From NCBI GenBank assembly GCA_947575605.1, contig CANPNZ010000003.1, forward strand, positions 1-41,664: a stretch of 41,664 bases of DNA, written 5' to 3'. The position numbers were made by a program, and so were the translations under genes. Shown in pieces: positions 40,091-41,664 of this stretch. The DNA is from an uncultured Clostridium sp. Its GTDB lineage: Bacteria > Bacillota > Clostridia > TANB77 > CAG-508. The first letter of the stretch is position 1, and each line of letters opens with the position of its first letter. The notes beneath the pieces were generated by a model. That model did no database searches and was not told the origin of the DNA. It was given only the letters and a program-made list of their open reading frames with translations.

Positions 40091-41664
40091 AGTGCTTCCT
40101 CTTTTCTAATTTGTTCTAGGTTGTTTTGTCTTTTTATTTTATTGGTAGTAGTTTTAATTAATGGTTCTTGTGTTAAGGTAATTCCCTTAATTGCTTTGTA
40201 ATGTGGCATAGATCGATTAATTTCCTTTATCTTCTCATTGATTACCTGATAAAAATTTTCTTCTCCTTGTACTTTATAGGTATTTTCTACAATTTCTTCA
40301 TTGTAAACTAATTTAGCAAATATTTTTATATCATTTTTATCTTCTGACATTTGTTTTCCATAGACAAAAGATTCTTCGATTCCTTCAATTCGATTGATTA
40401 GATTTTCCATTTCTTCTGGAAAGATATTTTTTCCATTTTTCAAGACAATAACACTTTTCTTTCTTCCACAGATAAAGATATATCCTTCTTCATCAATCTT
40501 TGCTAAATCTCCTGTATAGAACCATCCGTCTACTAATGCTTTTTTAGTATCGGCTCGGTTTCCAAAGTATTCCAACATAATGTTTGGCCCTTGTACAATT
40601 AATTCTCCAATTCCTTCTTGATTGGGATTGATTACCTTTGCTTTTACACTAGGAACCGTCTTTCCAATGGAACCCACTTTATAATATTTTTTGGTTCCCA
40701 TTGCAATAACTGGCGATGTTTCTGTTAGGCCATAACCTTGCACTAAATTCAATCCTAATAATCTATATTTTTCTTCAATTCCTGCCTCTAAACTAGCCGC
40801 TCCACTAATTAATAATTTTATCTTACCACCTAATATATCATGGATTTCTTGAAATACTTTTTTCTTTTCTTCCATACTGCTATTTCTGTAAATTTCTTCT
40901 TTTTCTAAAATTTCTTCTACTTTTCCTTGTTTTTCTAATTGTCTCCTTATGATCTTAAAAATCCTTTCGTAAATAGCTGGAACCGATGCCATAACCGTAA
41001 CTTGATATTCTCTCATATTTTCTGGAATATGTCTCATACCATCACAAAATACGGTTTTTGCTCCCTTATATAAAGAAAATAAAAATCCAACGGTACATTC
41101 AAATACATGATGTAATGGTAAAAAAGATAAAAAAGTATCTGTTTCATCCACATCTAAAATAGAAGCAATGTCCATTAAATTAGAACATAAATTTTTATGC
41201 GATAACGCTACTATTTTAGAAGCTGATGTAGTCCCTGATGTAAATAGCATAATACTCATTTTTTCATTATCTATTTTAGCATGCGTAAAATTCTTATTTC
41301 CTTGTTTTATCAATTGCTTTCCTTTTTCTATTAATTCTTTTTGGGAATAAATACCACTAGTATGTTGTTCTAAGTCCATTGAGATTAAATGTTTTAATTT
41401 GCCAATCCCTTCATTTTTAGCATTTTCTAATATGGACTCATATTTCTTTGCATAAAAAATGGCTTCTATCTCAGAACGTTCAATTAAATTTTTTAATTCA
41501 TTTTCTGGTAAGGATTTATCCAGTGGTACTACGATTCCTGTTCCACATACGATGGATAAATAGGCAATTTCCCATTCCCATCGGTTTTCTCCAATGACAG
41601 CTATTCTTTTATCTTTCAATCCTATATCAATTAAAGCGGTTCCTAAGGCATCTATTTTTTCTCT
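40081..41664 (-). CDS. AMP-forming acyl-CoA/acyl-ACP synthetase, N terminus cut by window end
   Basis: The frame stays open to the last base of the window (codons REKIDALGTALIDIG precede a TTG at 41619), so the true start lies outside; the TTG is not accepted as a start. The visible part of about 527 aa has the adenylate-forming signatures: the P-loop MLFTSGTTSASKIVALSHKN, GYGLTETSPV, YTGDLAKIDEEGYIFICGR and the catalytic Lys near KTTTNKIKRQ. It resembles long-chain fatty-acid CoA ligases. As the gene preceding birA-fabD in the operon it may activate exogenous fatty acids; the true acceptor (CoA or ACP) is not determined. Confidence 0.88.
   Translation of the reverse strand, partial: REKIDALGTALIDIGLKDKRIAVIGENRWEWEIAYLSIVCGTGIVVPLDKSLPENELKNLIERSEIEAIFYAKKYESILENAKNEGIGKLKHLISMDLEQHTSGIYSQKELIEKGKQLIKQGNKNFTHAKIDNEKMSIMLFTSGTTSASKIVALSHKNLCSNLMDIASILDVDETDTFLSFLPLHHVFECTVGFLFSLYKGAKTVFCDGMRHIPENMREYQVTVMASVPAIYERIFKIIRRQLEKQGKVEEILEKEEIYRNSSMEEKKKVFQEIHDILGGKIKLLISGAASLEAGIEEKYRLLGLNLVQGYGLTETSPVIAMGTKKYYKVGSIGKTVPSVKAKVINPNQEGIGELIVQGPNIMLEYFGNRADTKKALVDGWFYTGDLAKIDEEGYIFICGRKKSVIVLKNGKNIFPEEMENLINRIEGIEESFVYGKQMSEDKNDIKIFAKLVYNEEIVENTYKVQGEENFYQVINEKIKEINRSMPHYKAIKGITLTQEPLIKTTTNKIKRQNNLEQIRKEEALCH

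Overview
The window is low-GC (about 30% by eye) Firmicutes DNA with Clostridia-type gene order. It probably comes from an uncultured, spore-forming member of the Clostridia: an intact sigK and a previously unmarked spoVM-like microgene are present, and the pyrG-prpC-prkC-rsgA-rpe and ftsEX-murein hydrolase-ctp clusters are typical of that group. Nearly everything is housekeeping. No rRNA, tRNA, CRISPR array or transposase gene was seen.

Layout. 1-3.6 kb: trigger factor, ClpP and ClpX (minus strand), divergent from rpmB. 3.9-6.8 kb: the spoVM-like ORF with a small membrane protein, then nth and a secreted bactofilin-like membrane protein on the plus strand, separated by two large palindromic elements. 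6.9-13.05 kb: rpe, rsgA, the Ser/Thr kinase and phosphatase pair, and pyrG with an attenuator-like leader. 13.4-23.0 kb: deoD (plus), then greA, pgsA, an S41 protease, two M23 hydrolases, ftsX and ftsE, and split transketolase. 23.4-30.0 kb: a GH3 glycosidase behind a pilin-like BspA-type protein, a 5'-truncated copy of the latter, a PepV-like dipeptidase, a 6S RNA and a hemolysin III family protein. 30.2-41.7 kb: sigK, fabI, and a fatty-acid operon (acyl-CoA ligase, birA, fabD, fabG, fabF, accB, fabZ, accC, accD, accA).

The most important observation is a decoding anomaly. Four conserved, probably essential genes (pyrG, ftsX, birA, and accA twice) appear broken by +1 frameshifts. At all five sites the extra base is a C immediately before a GGA codon, and reading CGGA as one four-base glycine codon restores the full conserved protein. 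Reading every coding frame by eye, I found no in-frame CGG arginine codon in any other gene: each in-frame CGG is one of these five CGGA sites. This points to quadruplet decoding, or skipping at an abandoned CGG codon, rather than five independent pseudogene or sequencing events, although a systematic assembly artefact has to be excluded.

The second theme is abundant small palindromic repeats: REP-like hairpins with a GGGAC core and covarying arms (one inserted in-frame in rsgA, others as large inverted pairs inside the acc operon), two 186-bp MITE-like copies, and several unrelated long hairpins, nearly all in intergenic gaps.
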